The position numbers and the translations under genes were made by a program. From positions 2,604,001-2,668,000 of the forward strand of contig NC_067196.1 in the NCBI RefSeq assembly GCF_000699445.3: DNA of 64,000 bases, read 5' to 3'. This document shows, piece after piece, positions 10,296-21,151 of the stretch (position 1 is the first letter of the stretch; the number at the start of each line of letters is the position of its first letter). The notes beneath the pieces were generated by a model that ran no database searches, was not told the origin of the DNA, and saw nothing but the letters and a program-made list of their open reading frames with translations. This DNA comes from Schistosoma haematobium. Lineage: Eukaryota; Platyhelminthes; Trematoda; Strigeidida; Schistosomatidae.

Positions 10296-10711
10296 GCTAA
10301 AATATCATCAAATCAATATGGGAATTTCCCATCTATTATTATTCCAACAATCAATTATTTCCCATGTTCCACTAATCATAATCAATATTCCTATATAAAA
10401 TTACCAATTCATTGGCCTAAATATTTTATAACACATCAACCAATTATACCAATTGATGTAACAATATCTAATTTAAGTCAATCATCATCTACTATGATTA
10501 CATCATCACAATTATCCAGACAAAAACGATCCATTATTTATCATCATCCAATAAATCAATCATCAAATCAATCTATTCCATTGAAACAATTATTATATAG
10601 ATTTTCTAAATTATATCCAATAGCTTGTTTACAATTGAAAATACAATTTCTATCTAATAATAAGGAGGATAATGATAATAGATTAGGTAGTCAAATTGTT
10701 TTAAGTTTAGG
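10296..10711 (+). CDS. Membrane-protein gene, third-last exon (extracellular part)
   Basis: A pyrimidine-rich acceptor (TTCTTCTTC...CTAG, ending 10,295) opens an exon of 416 bases. It ends at a consensus donor, GG|GTAAGT at 10,711/10,712, leaving two bases of a Gly codon that the next exon completes. The frame is open throughout and would meet a stop just inside the intron, as expected of a true exon. It encodes about 138 residues rich in Ser, Asn, Ile and Tyr, with several N-glycosylation sequons. A RQKRS site at 10,518-10,532 resembles a furin cleavage site. The end (LKIQFLSNN...QIVLSLG) has the alternating pattern of beta strands, weakly recalling a MAM-type jelly roll. Earlier exons with the start codon were not found and probably lie to the left of the window. 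The family is not recognised. Confidence 0.78.
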
Positions 10712-10767
10712 GTAAGTCGAGTCTTTTTCTCATGTCATAATTTTATAATGTATATGATTGATTTATT

Positions 10768-10887
10768 CTGCTTCGGTTTTTTGGGGGACCCGGACAGTAT
10801 CACAACCCTTGCACAAACTAAATGAGATCTGTATTGCCTTCTCCTTGTACCAATATCTATGTGTTCAAATAAATAAATAAAAATAAT
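10768..10887 (+). mobile_element. LINE-derived short repeat, 3' end only (copy d), in intron
   Basis: Only the last ~120 bases of the ~480-bp family are present: 'ctgcttcggtttt', 'gacagtatcacaaccct', 'ttgtaccaatatctatgtg' and an AATAAATAAATA tail. It lies 57 bases after the splice donor of the membrane-protein gene and is 5'-truncated, as LINE-driven copies often are. Confidence 0.75.
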
Positions 10888-11094
10888 ATGATTCATATAT
10901 AACTGGAAATAGAATCAATAAATGTGACTTCTTTAGATGATGTTTTTTAGGTGGAACATTTATTACTGACTTCTTAGCCTTTCTCCTATAACCATAGACT
11001 ATTACTATTATTATGCTTCAACTTGAACCAATAAAAGAATAGTATGAATTGTGAATAAAAACCTATACTCCAAAATCAGTTATGTACACTAAGT

Positions 11095-11706
11095 ATTTGA
11101 CCACAGATGCCTTAGAAATATTGCTGGCGTCTGCTGGGATCACCGGGTAAGTAATAGTGAGGTTAGATGCAGGGTATTAGGGAATGATGATGGTAAATCA
11201 GTTGATGAGGTTGTAAATCTTCATCGACTGAGATGGTTGGGCCATGTGTTAGGCATGCCTGAACACCGATTACCACGACGTGCAATGTTAACCGGTGTTG
11301 GAGATGGTTGGAAGAAAGTATCAGTGCTTGAAGTCACTAACTTCTAGTCTGAGCCATGATGGGGGATGCAGATTACTTGGTTGGAGTCCGCGTGACTATC
11401 GTAATCAATGGTTGGAGACTCTTGGTGACATGGCTCAGAATCGATCACAATGGCGTCGGTGTATACACTCTCTGTGTTCCCTTAAACTAAGAGATTAAAA
11501 TTGCTTCATATCTTTCTTTCTACGAAGTAATTCTTTCTTCCTGTACTATATCCTTATTGCAATCTTTCTTTTATATATTACCACCTCTGAATTAACTACT
11601 TTTATGAATCCGGTGTCCATCTTGTTGTGTTAATGAGGTATGGCAACTTGAATCGATGCATATATGTGCCTTGTCCTACGTTGTAGCTGACTGACTGACT
11701 GACGGA
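11095..11706 (+). pseudogene. RTE-type LINE fragment: RT C-terminus plus 3' UTR
   Basis: Conceptual translation gives the C-terminal segment of a schistosome RTE protein: RCLRNIAGVCWDHRVSN, then LHRLRWLGHVLGMPEHRLPR, then in other frames WLESA and the DMAQNRSQWRRC-type end (11,430-11,470). Stops and frameshifts break it. A ~200-base 3' UTR follows, ending in 'gtcctacgttgtag' and a CTGA tetranucleotide run. The same 3' end recurs at 15,305-15,645, 15,885-15,975 and 16,378-16,890. The family differs from the LINE at 457-3682 and from that at 27,060-28,915. It lies inside intron 1 of the membrane-protein gene. Confidence 0.78.
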
Positions 11707-12377
11707 GTCAAGTCTATTTATAGAGTCATATGATTTTGTTCTTCTAAAAATTTCTAGAAACGAACTAGATATATATATAGCAACGATACAGCTTATTATT
11801 ATTCAATAAATACGTTACACATAACTCTTCATTTTTCTTAAATGTTTGTAAGAAGCTTTTATTCGATGATGATTAGATAAAGTATTTCTTAGAGTTTTCA
11901 ACGCTTCTACTGACTTTGACGAAGAAGGTAGTAAGCCGTTGAAATTTCATTGGTCAAAATAGTTGGGATATAAACATAACAGAAGGAAAGTCAAAAAGTC
12001 GCTTATCCCGATACACCTCGGTAAATGTAACGTAAATGATGACTGGTAGCTCACAGATCAAGCCATGACATCAGTTTAAAAAGTTATTACATTTCAGTGT
12101 GAATCATATGAAAAGGTATTGGATAACTTGTAGTGTGGCTGAAATTCAATTGCACTTGGTTGTGTTAACTCATATCATATCTTTTCTTCCTTCTCAAAGT
12201 CTTATCATACTATTCAGTTTGAACCAAGTTTCGAATAAATCTAGTTACTTAATAGTTAAACAATAAGAATATATACAATCATAGTCCACAATATAATCGT
12301 GGCAGTTATCATTCATTTAAACTTATACCATATAGTTATGATACATATATTTTTCTCTTTAAATTTCCCACCTTTAG
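11707..12377 (+). other. Remainder of intron 1 and splice acceptor
   Basis: AT-rich intron sequence without a recognised repeat. It ends in a pyrimidine-rich acceptor, TTTCCCACCTTTAG, at 12,364-12,377. Confidence 0.6.
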
Positions 12378-13617
12378 TTCAAATAAACAAACAATTCGAA
12401 ATGTGTTCAATATTGAAAAATCATATGCAAATGCATATCATGAAGATTACAATGATGATGATGATCATCTTAGGGAAAATAGTGAGACATCATCACATAC
12501 TTCATCTCCTCCTCTATCAAGTAAATCATTTAGAATTGATTGGTCAATATTACGTCAAGAAATATCTGATTTAAAAAATAATACATTACCATATCATGTA
12601 TGGATTAATGTTTCAATGCCTATCTATCCTACCACTATCACTACTACTACTACTACTACTACTACTGATCTTAATACACTCTATAATCAAACTAATCATC
12701 ATTATAATGAATATGTAAATCCTTCCAAACTTTATGAGACCATCTTAGAACAATCTGATCATTGGATTGCTATAGATTCTATACAATTATTATCTATATA
12801 CAGTACAAATAATGTATGCATTGATGATATCCTATTGTATACACATCAAAATAGACAATTCTTAAAATCAACATGTCAGAATAAATTAATTTGGATTAGT
12901 AATAATAAACAATCGAATCATTCTAGACAAATTTTATATCTTAATTCAAATGGTTATCCAATATTATTGAATAGAACTAATTCATCATCATTATCTAGTC
13001 AATCAAATCATCATCATCATCATAAGAAGAAAGATAGAAATAATTTTATTCTACAATCTTTTAAATCAATCTATTCAAAGAAATATTCATTCTATCGTAG
13101 TGTACATATGATATGGATAGCTGGTTCATTATTATTAGCAGTATTTATTACATTTTTAGCTATTTTATTTATTATTACATTTAGTTTATCCGTTATGTGT
13201 AATCAACGTAAAACTGTCAACACTATTCATTTGAGTACTACTAATTCAACTACTGAAAATAATATAAGTAGTCGAAATGAAAAATGTAAAAATAATATGC
13301 CATTATTGTATGAACCACATAATCGTCGAAAATTCTATTTAAATCATTATAATAAAGAGAATTGTAATAATGAATTATTAAGAATTTTATCAAATAATTT
13401 ACCGAATAATTCATTTTTAATAGATTTACATAATCATTTATCTTCATCATCATCATCATCATTACATGGTTTATTAAATCATCATCAAAATGAAGGAAAA
13501 CAACAAAATAATTCACAACAGATTATTATTACATCAACAACACATCAACAATTTGTAGATGATAATTCAACGGAACTTAGTTTATGTATGCAAGATGATA
13601 AAAATGAATTTCTTCGT
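12378..13617 (+). CDS. Membrane-protein gene, second-last exon (ectodomain end, TM, tail start)
   Basis: The exon runs from the acceptor at 12,377 to the donor CGT|GTAAGT at 13,617/13,618. Its first base completes the Gly codon split by intron 1, and it ends on a codon boundary. It encodes about 413 residues. The lumenal part holds acidic and Ser-rich stretches, a Thr run from a trinucleotide repeat (12,630-12,665), N-glycosylation sequons, and a segment with HWIAIDSIQLL...CIDDILL that resembles the closing strands of MAM-like domains (a weak, by-eye similarity). A basic/His stretch is followed by one transmembrane helix (about 13,112-13,195, MIWIAGSLLLAVFITFLAIL...). The cytoplasmic part then begins, rich in Asn, His and Ser. 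The order suggests a type I single-pass protein. The signal peptide would be upstream of the window. No known family is assigned. Confidence 0.83.
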
Positions 13618-13679
13618 GTAAGTTTACTCCTTTCTTTTTGTTTTTGATGTTTACTTGTTTCGACTCATAGTTATAAAAG

Positions 13680-14430
13680 TTACGTCCCTGGCTTCTATTC
13701 TAAACATATCTGATAGCGTCTCTAGCCACTGTGTCGCATCATCTGTAGGACCCCAGCCAGGGAGTCGTGAAGGACCAGCAGAAACAAGTCCTGTACAGCT
13801 TTTTCTCATACCACCATGACACCATGTCATACACGAATCACCTCTCCGACTTTTCCAGTGTCGGCGAATAATGCATGACGTGGAATTCTACGGGATGACA
13901 CTCGTAAAACATGTTGAAGTCACCGGAATCGATGTTTCAATATAGTGACACTAATTGAATTATCATCGCTGTGCCCGAACACACTATGCTGAACCTCTTC
14001 ATTACTAACATGGTGTTGCCACTGGATTTCAGCAATCCTTCGGAGACAACGATGATCAAACACAGAGAGTCATCTAACGTCCTCAACTCGGAGAGACCAG
14101 GTTTCACAAGCATAGAGCAAAACTGCTCTCACCAACGCGTTGTAGATCCGACCTTTTACAGCCAGACTAACATCACGAAGGCACCAAAGATGGCCTAGAT
14201 TGGCATAAGCCGCTCTGGCTTTCACTATTCGTGCATTGATCTCATCACCCACGTCACCGCTAGCATTCATGCAGCTGCTCAGATAAACGAACTTCTCCAC
14301 TATTTCTATCTGTTTAATATCCAGAGTGAGTGATGGATCAGGCTCCTACCAATCTTATACAAGCACTTTGCCTTTCGAAGGTGCAAAGCATATACCCCAC
14401 ACCTATAGACACAGATTGCCAACGAGATGA
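13680..14430 (-). pseudogene. RTE-type reverse transcriptase C-terminal fragment in intron 2
   Basis: On the minus strand 14,300-14,070 encodes EKFVYLSSC...EINARIVKARAAYANLGHLW...VRAVLLYACETWSLRVEDVR, the thumb/C-terminal region of schistosome RTE proteins. After a stop it continues with RCLRRIAEIQWQHHVSN, VTILKHRFR and DDATQWLETLSDM down to about 13,685. Several stops and frame breaks make it a fossil. Upstream endonuclease and catalytic RT motifs are absent. It is antisense to the host gene. Confidence 0.82.
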
Positions 14431-15212
14431 TAATGTTGTAAATATTATCTCGTTACAGAGTAAATAACATACAAATAGTTAGGGTTAGATTTAATAAATG
14501 TCTGTTTATTTTATTTTATTTTTTACATCAGAAATTCAATCCTATAGGTATGGTATTAATGAAATTAAAATCCTCATGGTATTGTATTTCTTGTGGGTTA
14601 TTTATGCATTAGTTTGCGTACTATCCAAAGGTAAATGTCAGATATATGTGCTTTCAAAGAGTTAGTTACTGTTATTTTCGAAAAACTGAAACTCTCAGTT
14701 AATCATCAGCAATGTAGAACATGGCATAGTTGTTCAATGATTCAAGAAGTCACACTATATCATCTTAGCGAGATAAAATTATCATTATACAAAATACCAG
14801 TATAGTAGTAGTTTTAACAATTCCACTGGTATTGATGGTAATAGGAAAAATTAGAGATGAACAGTATGTATAAAGAATGAATTTTTACCATCAAAAGTAC
14901 GTAAACCGAAGATCTAAAGGAGGACAAAGAGGAGTGAATACCTCTGCACCGGTTCTGAACATCTTCAACTACTAATTTTGCTAATCATCCAGAAATCAAC
15001 TAGCTATTTCATAATTAGTTCTCTTTATGAATTTGAATAAAGCCAGAACAAATATAGATGCAGAATAATATGAATTTACTATATTTCGTGGTTTATCATT
15101 AGCTGCTTACAACCATATATGTATCTAAAGTTAACATTGAGGTAGGATATAAAATGAAGCAATTGACATAAATGAATACAAAGAATTGGACTGAAAAAGG
15201 TTATCAATAATA

Positions 15213-15216
<4 letters not shown>
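14431..15216 (+). other. Intron 2 sequence, no feature seen
   Basis: AT-rich DNA without recognised genes or repeats. It lies within the 3.5-kb intron 13,618-17,150. Confidence 0.5.

Positions 15217-15255
<39 letters not shown>
15217..15255. repeat. (TA)n microsatellite
   Basis: Nineteen to twenty uninterrupted TA dinucleotides inside intron 2. Confidence 0.95.
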
Positions 15256-15258
<3 letters not shown>

Positions 15259-15304
15259 ATGTCAGGACCCAAAAAACATTAAGTGAAGTCCGAAGATAGA
15301 AAAG

Positions 15305-15645
15305 ATCGAATTCGGTTGGGAGAAAGTTAGAGGTGGCCAAACTAAAACGTGGCATCAGTCCTTGAAGTCATTAACTTCTAGTGTGAACCATGTTGGTAGA
15401 TGCAAACTACTTGGTTAGGGTCCGCGTGACTGTGAAATTAAAATTGCTTTATACCTTTATTTCTACGAAGTAATTCTTTCTTCTTGTACTATATTCTTAT
15501 ATGCAATCTTTCGTTTATATATTACCACCATTAAATTAACTACTTCAATGAATTCGGTGTTCATCTTGTTGTGCTAATGGGATGTGGCAAGTGGGCCCGA
15601 TGCATATATGTGCCAGGTCCTACGTTGCAGCTGACTGAATGAAAG
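15305..15645 (+). mobile_element. RTE-type LINE 3' end, internally deleted
   Basis: Matches 11,310-11,706: 'aaaacgtggcatcagtcc', 'ggtccgcgtgactg', then a jump directly into the 3' UTR ('tttctacgaagtaattc') and the 'gtcctacgttgcagctgac' end. The stretch coding for DMAQNRSQW is missing, so this copy has an internal deletion. Confidence 0.72.
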
Positions 15646-15884
15646 CTTATAATAATAACAACAATAATTTGGTAGCTTTTACCTACCAATATGGTTCAGA
15701 CTAACAGTCAATGACCTCATGAAACAATAACGCGTTTTGTAGTTTGATGATTTCTAGCTTTTTTCTAAGTTCCTTTACTACCAACAAACATTACACTTGA
15801 ATGGATATCTTGTGTGTATGTGTGTCGAAGTCATATGTTTTGTTACTCAACTATTGAACAGATTACTTAAGATTTCATTAAAAT

Positions 15885-15975
15885 GGTGTTCCTCTTATTG
15901 TAATAATCAGCTATAGCAACTTGGACCGATGCACATATGTGCCTGGTCCTACGTTGTAACTGACTGACTCATTAA
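15885..15975 (+). mobile_element. RTE-type LINE 3' tail fragment
   Basis: Only the last ~90 bases of the same 3' UTR are present: 'gcaacttggaccgatgcac', 'gcctggtcctacgttgtaac' and a CTGACTGACT tail. Confidence 0.7.
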
Positions 15976-16179
15976 AATCCACTGTCGTAATACTTCAATG
16001 AGTAGTCGTATTAGGCGAGTACTTGTTATGTAATTGATAATGTTCACCAAACAAAATTTTATCATCTTTCATTTAACATGTTGGTTAGAATTTCATGTAA
16101 TTAGTATGTCACTTTTATTTTCTGTGCACTCAAGATATAACGCATATACGTTATACTGATTGGCTAATATTAGAATTTT

Positions 16180-16280
16180 CAGGAGGGGTTTTGTGTAGAT
16201 TTTTAGAAATTTGAATAGTTGAAGTCATGACTCAATTGAAGCTGGACCACCATAAAAACCCTAGAAGCACTGGACGGCCG
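16180..16280 (-). mobile_element. SINE-B 3' part
   Basis: Reverse copy with tail 'aggaggggttttgtg' and body 'gactcaattgaagctgg'. It keeps ACGGCCGT, the short stem III palindrome of the family hammerhead, at its broken 5' edge (about 16,272-16,279). The ribozyme core itself is gone. Confidence 0.7.
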
Positions 16281-16377
16281 TTGTAAGTTCGAATGCTGAC
16301 ACTCAGTTAAGTCTGAACAAGTAATAGTATGACTAATTCTTATACAAATGTTATGCCTTAGAGCTAAATACACAAAC

Positions 16378-16890
16378 ATGTCGCTCAGCTACAACGTAGG
16401 ACCAGGCACATATATGCACCGGTCCAAGTTGCCATACCGCATTAACACAACAAGATAGATGGACACCGGATTCATAAAAGTAGTTAATTCCGAAGTGGTA
16501 ATATATAAAAGAAAGATTGCAATAAGGATATAGTACGGGGAGAAAGAATTAGTTGGTAAGAAGGAAGATATGAAGCGATTTTAATCTCTTAGTGTAAGGG
16601 AAGACAGAGAGTGTATACACCGACGCCATTGTGATCGATTCTGAGCCATGTCACCAAGAGTCTCCAACCATTGATTACGATAGTCACGCGAACCCCAACC
16701 AAGTAGTCTGCATCTACCAACGTGGCTCAGACTAAAAGTTAGTGACTTCAAGCACTGATGTCACGTTTTGGTTCGGCCTCTCCTAACTTTTTTTCCAACC
16801 ATCTCCAACACCCGTTAGCCTTGCACGGTGTGGTAATCGCTGTTCAGGCATATGTAACACGTGGCCCAACCATCTCAGTCGATGTTGTAA
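16378..16890 (-). pseudogene. RTE-type LINE C-terminus plus 3' UTR (minus)
   Basis: Reverse copy of the family at 11,095-11,706. The minus strand reads 'catcgactgagatggttggg' (encoding the RLRWLGHV region), then the 'gacatggctcagaatcgatc' block (DMAQNRSQW), the 3' UTR, and an end at 'gtcctacgttgtagctgag' near 16,380. Frames are broken. Confidence 0.76.
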
Positions 16891-16904
16891 CAAATAAGAA
16901 TTGT

Positions 16905-17095
16905 GTTATTAACAAAATATTAGAAGAGGTTTTGTGGAGATTGTAGTAATTTAAGCAGTTGGGATGATGAATCAATTGAAGCTAGACCATCATAGAAAAC
17001 CTAGAAAAATTGGATGGCCGTTTCATCCTATTGTGTGAAACTCCTCAACAGTGCGTATTCACGATCTCACTCTCCATGAGATCTCATCCATTGAA
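16905..17095 (-). mobile_element. SINE-B copy with hammerhead-like segment
   Basis: Reverse copy: tail 'gaggttttgtggagattg', body 'gaatcaattgaagctagacc', then a hammerhead-like segment at 17,008-17,054 and the start of the region before it ('gagatcgtgaatacgcac'). It lies 56 bases before the last exon of the membrane-protein gene. Confidence 0.72.
17008..17054 (-). ncRNA. Decayed hammerhead ribozyme in SINE-B, second copy
   Basis: The minus strand reads GCACTG, TTGAGGAG, a stem II with a 9-base loop, GATGAAAC, GGCC, ATC. Here N7, G8 and A9 are intact and the cleavage triplet AUC is permitted. C3 of the core is U, and the stem I partner is CAATT instead of CAGTG. With the copy at 8685, it supports an ancestral core of CUGAGGA and stem III of ACGGCCGU. 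Confidence 0.6.
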
Positions 17096-17150
17096 ATGAA
17101 CAAATTACTCAATTATATTTGTTTTTTTCTTTTCTTTTTCTTATATATAG

Positions 17151-17873
17151 TCAATTGATAGAAAAATTGTTGACAATTCAGATGTATCTACAACAAGTGC
17201 TATACAATTATTACGTAATTGGAATTTTTATAAACAACGTAGTACATCATCTTATGGTTATTATTCTTCACCATTTAGTTCTTCATCTAACAATAATAAT
17301 AATAATAATAATAATCCTATAAAACAATCCAATGTAAAACATAATACATCAATGTTATTATATACGGATCATCACCACCATCATCATCAGGATCATCCAT
17401 TATTTGGAAAAGGTTATGCTCATTCTAATATAATTGCCAGTAATCCTAATACATCAAATTTCAATGATAAATTAGAAGAGAATGTTATGTATCGATGTCA
17501 ATCAAGAAATGATACACCGAATTTACATACAATATCAAATATACGTCAATCTTTAATATTATCCATTAATGATAAGAATGAATTCATTCTATTACCATTA
17601 TCGAATTCTATGAATCCAAATGAATCAAATCAAATATCATCAACCATTAATAATAATAGTAGTACATTAGGTATGTTAAATAGTTTATCTGAAGAAGATG
17701 CTGAAGCAACACGTTTAGAAATGGCAGCTTCTGTTGGTGCATTAGATCAACAATATTTACAACAACATAATAATAATGATAATACATTAGATCATTTAGA
17801 TTATACTTTATCATCATTTATTAGAAATGATGATGAAAGACCACCACCTAGTTATCATGATTCATCATCTTAG
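17151..17873 (+). CDS. Membrane-protein gene, last exon (cytoplasmic tail)
   Basis: A strong polypyrimidine tract and acceptor (...CTTATATATAG ending 17,150) open this exon in phase 0, matching the previous donor. It encodes 240 residues and ends with TAG at 17,871-17,873. The tail is low-complexity: an Asn run from AAT repeats (about 17,290-17,316), a His run, and Ser/Asn-rich segments. A more conserved-looking block lies near the end: LSEEDAEATRLEMAASVGAL, then NDDERPPPSYHDSSS. The PPPSY at 17,841-17,855 is a PPxY motif, of the kind known to bind WW domains such as those of Nedd4-type ligases. This suggests a regulated surface protein, but the family is unknown. Three exons in one consistent frame make the gene model strong. 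Confidence 0.83.
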   Translation, partial: SIDRKIVDNSDVSTTSAIQLLRNWNFYKQRSTSSYGYYSSPFSSSSNNNNNNNNNPIKQSNVKHNTSMLLYTDHHHHHHQDHPLFGKGYAHSNIIASNPNTSNFNDKLEENVMYRCQSRNDTPNLHTISNIRQSLILSINDKNEFILLPLSNSMNPNESNQISSTINNNSSTLGMLNSLSEEDAEATRLEMAASVGALDQQYLQQHNNNDNTLDHLDYTLSSFIRNDDERPPPSYHDSSS

Positions 17874-18542
17874 AAATTAAATTATTTATTTCTTCATGAA
17901 TTTCGCATTTCTAATTGATTGTTTCCCTCCCCCCTTTTTGTTTTCTATTCGAAAAATGAATTTCTTTAATAATCTTTTAGTGATCACACTGTTTTTTTTT
18001 TTTGGTGGTAGGGAAATGGGAGAGATAATGGGACCAAAATATTTTCCTCTACCTATCCTATCCCTTTTATCTTGATTAATTCATTACTTACTTTTATAGA
18101 CTTCTCCTTGATTAACTTTGAACTTGTTTATAATTGAGGACATGATTGACAAATATGTAACAGAAGTGAATCATCTAATCTCTAGATCGAATCCTTTGCA
18201 TTATTATCATCATCCGATTAGTATTGAAATATTCTTAAGATAAACAGTTCATTTGACAAATTCACTTTATGTGATACATAAATCACTTCATATTTCTATT
18301 TCCTTCTTTATATTATTATACTTTTGTCAATGAGAATAGCTGGATTTTCTTTTTTAATGCATAAAAAGTGATTAGGATTTTACAATTTTGTTGTGGTTTT
18401 TTTTATTATTTATTATTATTATGACTATGTGATGTAATTATCCTTTTTTTTGTAAAGAATTTTTTCCCTGTTCACTAAGAATAGTCAAATTTTTTTTTAT
18501 CGTCCTAGATACTAAATCCATAAATTGTATGCACCCACAGAC

Positions 18543-18575
<33 letters not shown>

Positions 18576-19208
18576 ATCTCTTGACGCCATTTGGTTTCTA
18601 TCGTCTATTATCTCTCTCTCTCTCTGTGTATTTGTCCTACTAGTAATGTTCCTATTATATAAAGTGTTCTTGTTACTGAATTACACATTTTGTTACTTGA
18701 TTTATACTGCTTTTTCGCTTAGGTAGAACAATGTTTTTTTATTTAAATTGAAGTAATATAAATATCGAATGTAATTTTAGCTAATCCAACCGCATACATA
18801 GTTGCTTACCAGACCCTGTGACTTCACTTTTATGACATCAGTGGTGGTGGTGATGGTGGTGTCGTCGTGAGGGTGTGTGCATGGATTATATTTTAAAATT
18901 TGTTTACTTTATTTCTATTTATCTACACTTTTTTTTTTCGAGAACAAAAAATTATCTATTTACAACAAAAATATTGATAGAATTCAATAATTTAATTTAT
19001 TCAACGCCCCCCCCGCCCGCTTTTTTAAAACAAACATCGAAATGCTTGAACCTTCAATGGATTAGGTAAATAATTGTTGTTGTTTATTTATTGTTTGGAA
19101 TTTTGTTTCATTTCTATTTGTAAATAACAATAATATTATATAATCCAGTCAAACAATCAGAATAAAACGGTTTGTTTTTTTTTTAAATATGTGTTTGGAT
19201 GTAATTTA
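17874..19208 (+). other. Downstream/3' UTR region with simple repeats
   Basis: AT-rich DNA after the stop codon, with poly-T runs, a composite (TA)n(CA)n tract (18,543-18,575), a CT run (about 18,610-18,626) and GGT/GAT-rich DNA near 18,840. An AATAAA stands at 19,161-19,166. Where the transcript ends cannot be decided from sequence. No other gene was seen. Confidence 0.5.
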
Positions 19209-19716
19209 AGGCGCCCTTAAATGCCTCGGTTCGGCCGAGAGTAAGGAGAATCCACTCTCCCTTTTCAAATGCTCTCATATGGCTAAGCATACACAGCCAC
19301 TGTCAGAGAAGTTCTACTCATTGCCTTCTTGCCACTAGGGTGTTGTTTACGAAATTGAGAGGATGAAAAGCGAATATTCGGTGATTTAACCGGGTTGATG
19401 GACACGGCGGATACACTTAGGGGAGTTACGAAATTCTGATTCCAGACCAATGGTGCACATAGGTTTCAGTATCCTGAAGGAACAAATGGTGTACGAACCA
19501 ATTATTGGTCACCGGCTAGCATAGGATTGCATCTCCTAACGTTGCTCCACTGTCTTATGGACTAGACGTTTAGGTCGAAGACTCCAGGTATGGTCGCCTA
19601 AGAAAACCACCTGGTTCGGTCTAGGCACCTATGGAGTATCTCAGCCGTCACACAAATTGAATTATTTATTTATCTATTTGGTGCGTCGTTGTGTTGAAAT
19701 AAATAGAATAAATAAG
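19209..19716 (+). mobile_element. LINE-derived short repeat, copy e
   Basis: Diverged full-length member of the ~480-bp family, from 'aaatgcctcggttcggccg' to 'gtgttgaaataaatagaat'. It keeps the extra ~50-base segment ('gatacacttaggggagtt'). Confidence 0.76.
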
Positions 19717-20784
19717 AGATAATTCCAGGTAATATAGTTAAACTTTATTGAATAACTCTATCGTACAGTTTACTATTATACTGTGAAATTGGTATAGTAT
19801 AAGGGTTTAACTAGTTATTGGACGACATTTGAGCGAAGCTGAGGTGAACTTGACAGTGTCTACATAATACCTACGATGAAATGAAGCTCATAAACCAATG
19901 TAAGGAATTAGAAATATAATTTACGGTTGTTGATTAGGGTTCGGAAATAGATTTTGGGTTTTTCATTACGAACGAATATCAGCTATAATGCCAAAACTTT
20001 ATTTAACCAAATGGATGAGTGAATTTCACGTCAAAATCCAAGACCTGTCATCTTAAATCTGATTAATTGGTTCATAAATTATAGTCTAGCCTCTATGCTC
20101 CTCTGCAGATGTAGGTATACCTCTTACCTCCATTATTGTAAATCAATAATCAAACTGTTTCATTATGAACGTATTGAATAGTAAGCAATCTTTTTTTTCC
20201 ATATAAAATCAAATATACTCTAATTTCAGGATATAGGAATTGGTTAACAAATTTTTCAGAATGTAAGTATAGATTATTCTGAAAGTTCTTTAGGTATTTT
20301 GTTGATTGCCTTTAATAGTTACTTATCACAATTCAATCACAGTAGAAAGAACAGTCTACACAATTCACTGCATTAATTACACTATAATAGTTGTAAACAT
20401 AGAATAAAACGAAAGTACTGCTAGTGTTGAAACAATTTGATATTTTCAAACTGAATAAATTCGCACAAATCACATAATCAAACAGAAATCCAATGCTCAT
20501 AATTAATTAGCCTTGATGTTATTTTCAAAGTATCGATGATTCTTAATTAATTAACCTCAATCGGATTGAAAGTGAAAAAGACATCACGAACACAAGTGAG
20601 TGAGTACATATTGCATAGGCAGGATTTTGGGAATATGGCTGAATGGATTCTTGTTAAGTAATCCAAGCACAACGTCATCTCTAATACATATATGATGTTT
20701 CTGAACTCGATTCGAGGTTTTCAGTGTGGATACAATAAATGTCATATAAACTATTTTCCGAAAAATACAACTCTTCATGATTCA
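19717..20784. other. AT-rich DNA, no gene recognised
   Basis: No repeat or convincing exon. The minus-strand frame 20,681-20,917 (LFFCLLIASWKGFGVLLLTL...) has a hydrophobic start but no splice acceptor nearby, and it overlaps the frame described in the next entry. Confidence 0.4.
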
Positions 20785-21151
20785 TCAGGTAATTGGCAGT
20801 AATGATACTGTTATATCCAGAAGGTTGTTCTTGATATACCGCGTATAACGTGAGTAACAGAACGCCAAAACCCTTCCAACTCGCGATGAGAAGACAGAAG
20901 AATAATGAAACGAACAATATTCCCAGAAAGTGTAAATTATGTTACAAAATTGTAGGTTATTTGTAGTTTTTAGTAAGTCATTATCATTAATATTGTCAAA
21001 TGGTGAAGCTCCATAAAGAAATTCTACAACATTCTTCTAAAACCTGATTCCATGGAATATCTTCGGCTCCTTTTGAGCCTCCTAAAGCTACATCGAGTCC
21101 AAACGTGGTGCGTCCACACAGATGATAACCAAGGTGGAGTGAGGTCGGAAA
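20785..21151 (-). pseudogene. Possible broken minus-strand exon at the array edge
   Basis: A splice-acceptor-like TATACTTACAG (minus strand, AG at 21,152-21,153) is followed by an open frame with schistosome-like codon choice (LDVALGGSKGAEDIPWNQV...), which ends in a stop near 21,000. Another frame, open from about 21,030 to 20,787, carries VEFLYGASPFDNINDND. A one-base difference near 21,027 would join the two, so this may be one exon with a frame break or a sequencing error. No family is recognised. The same site read on the plus strand is a donor-like ACT|GTAAGTAT, so the opposite orientation is also possible. Confidence 0.33.
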
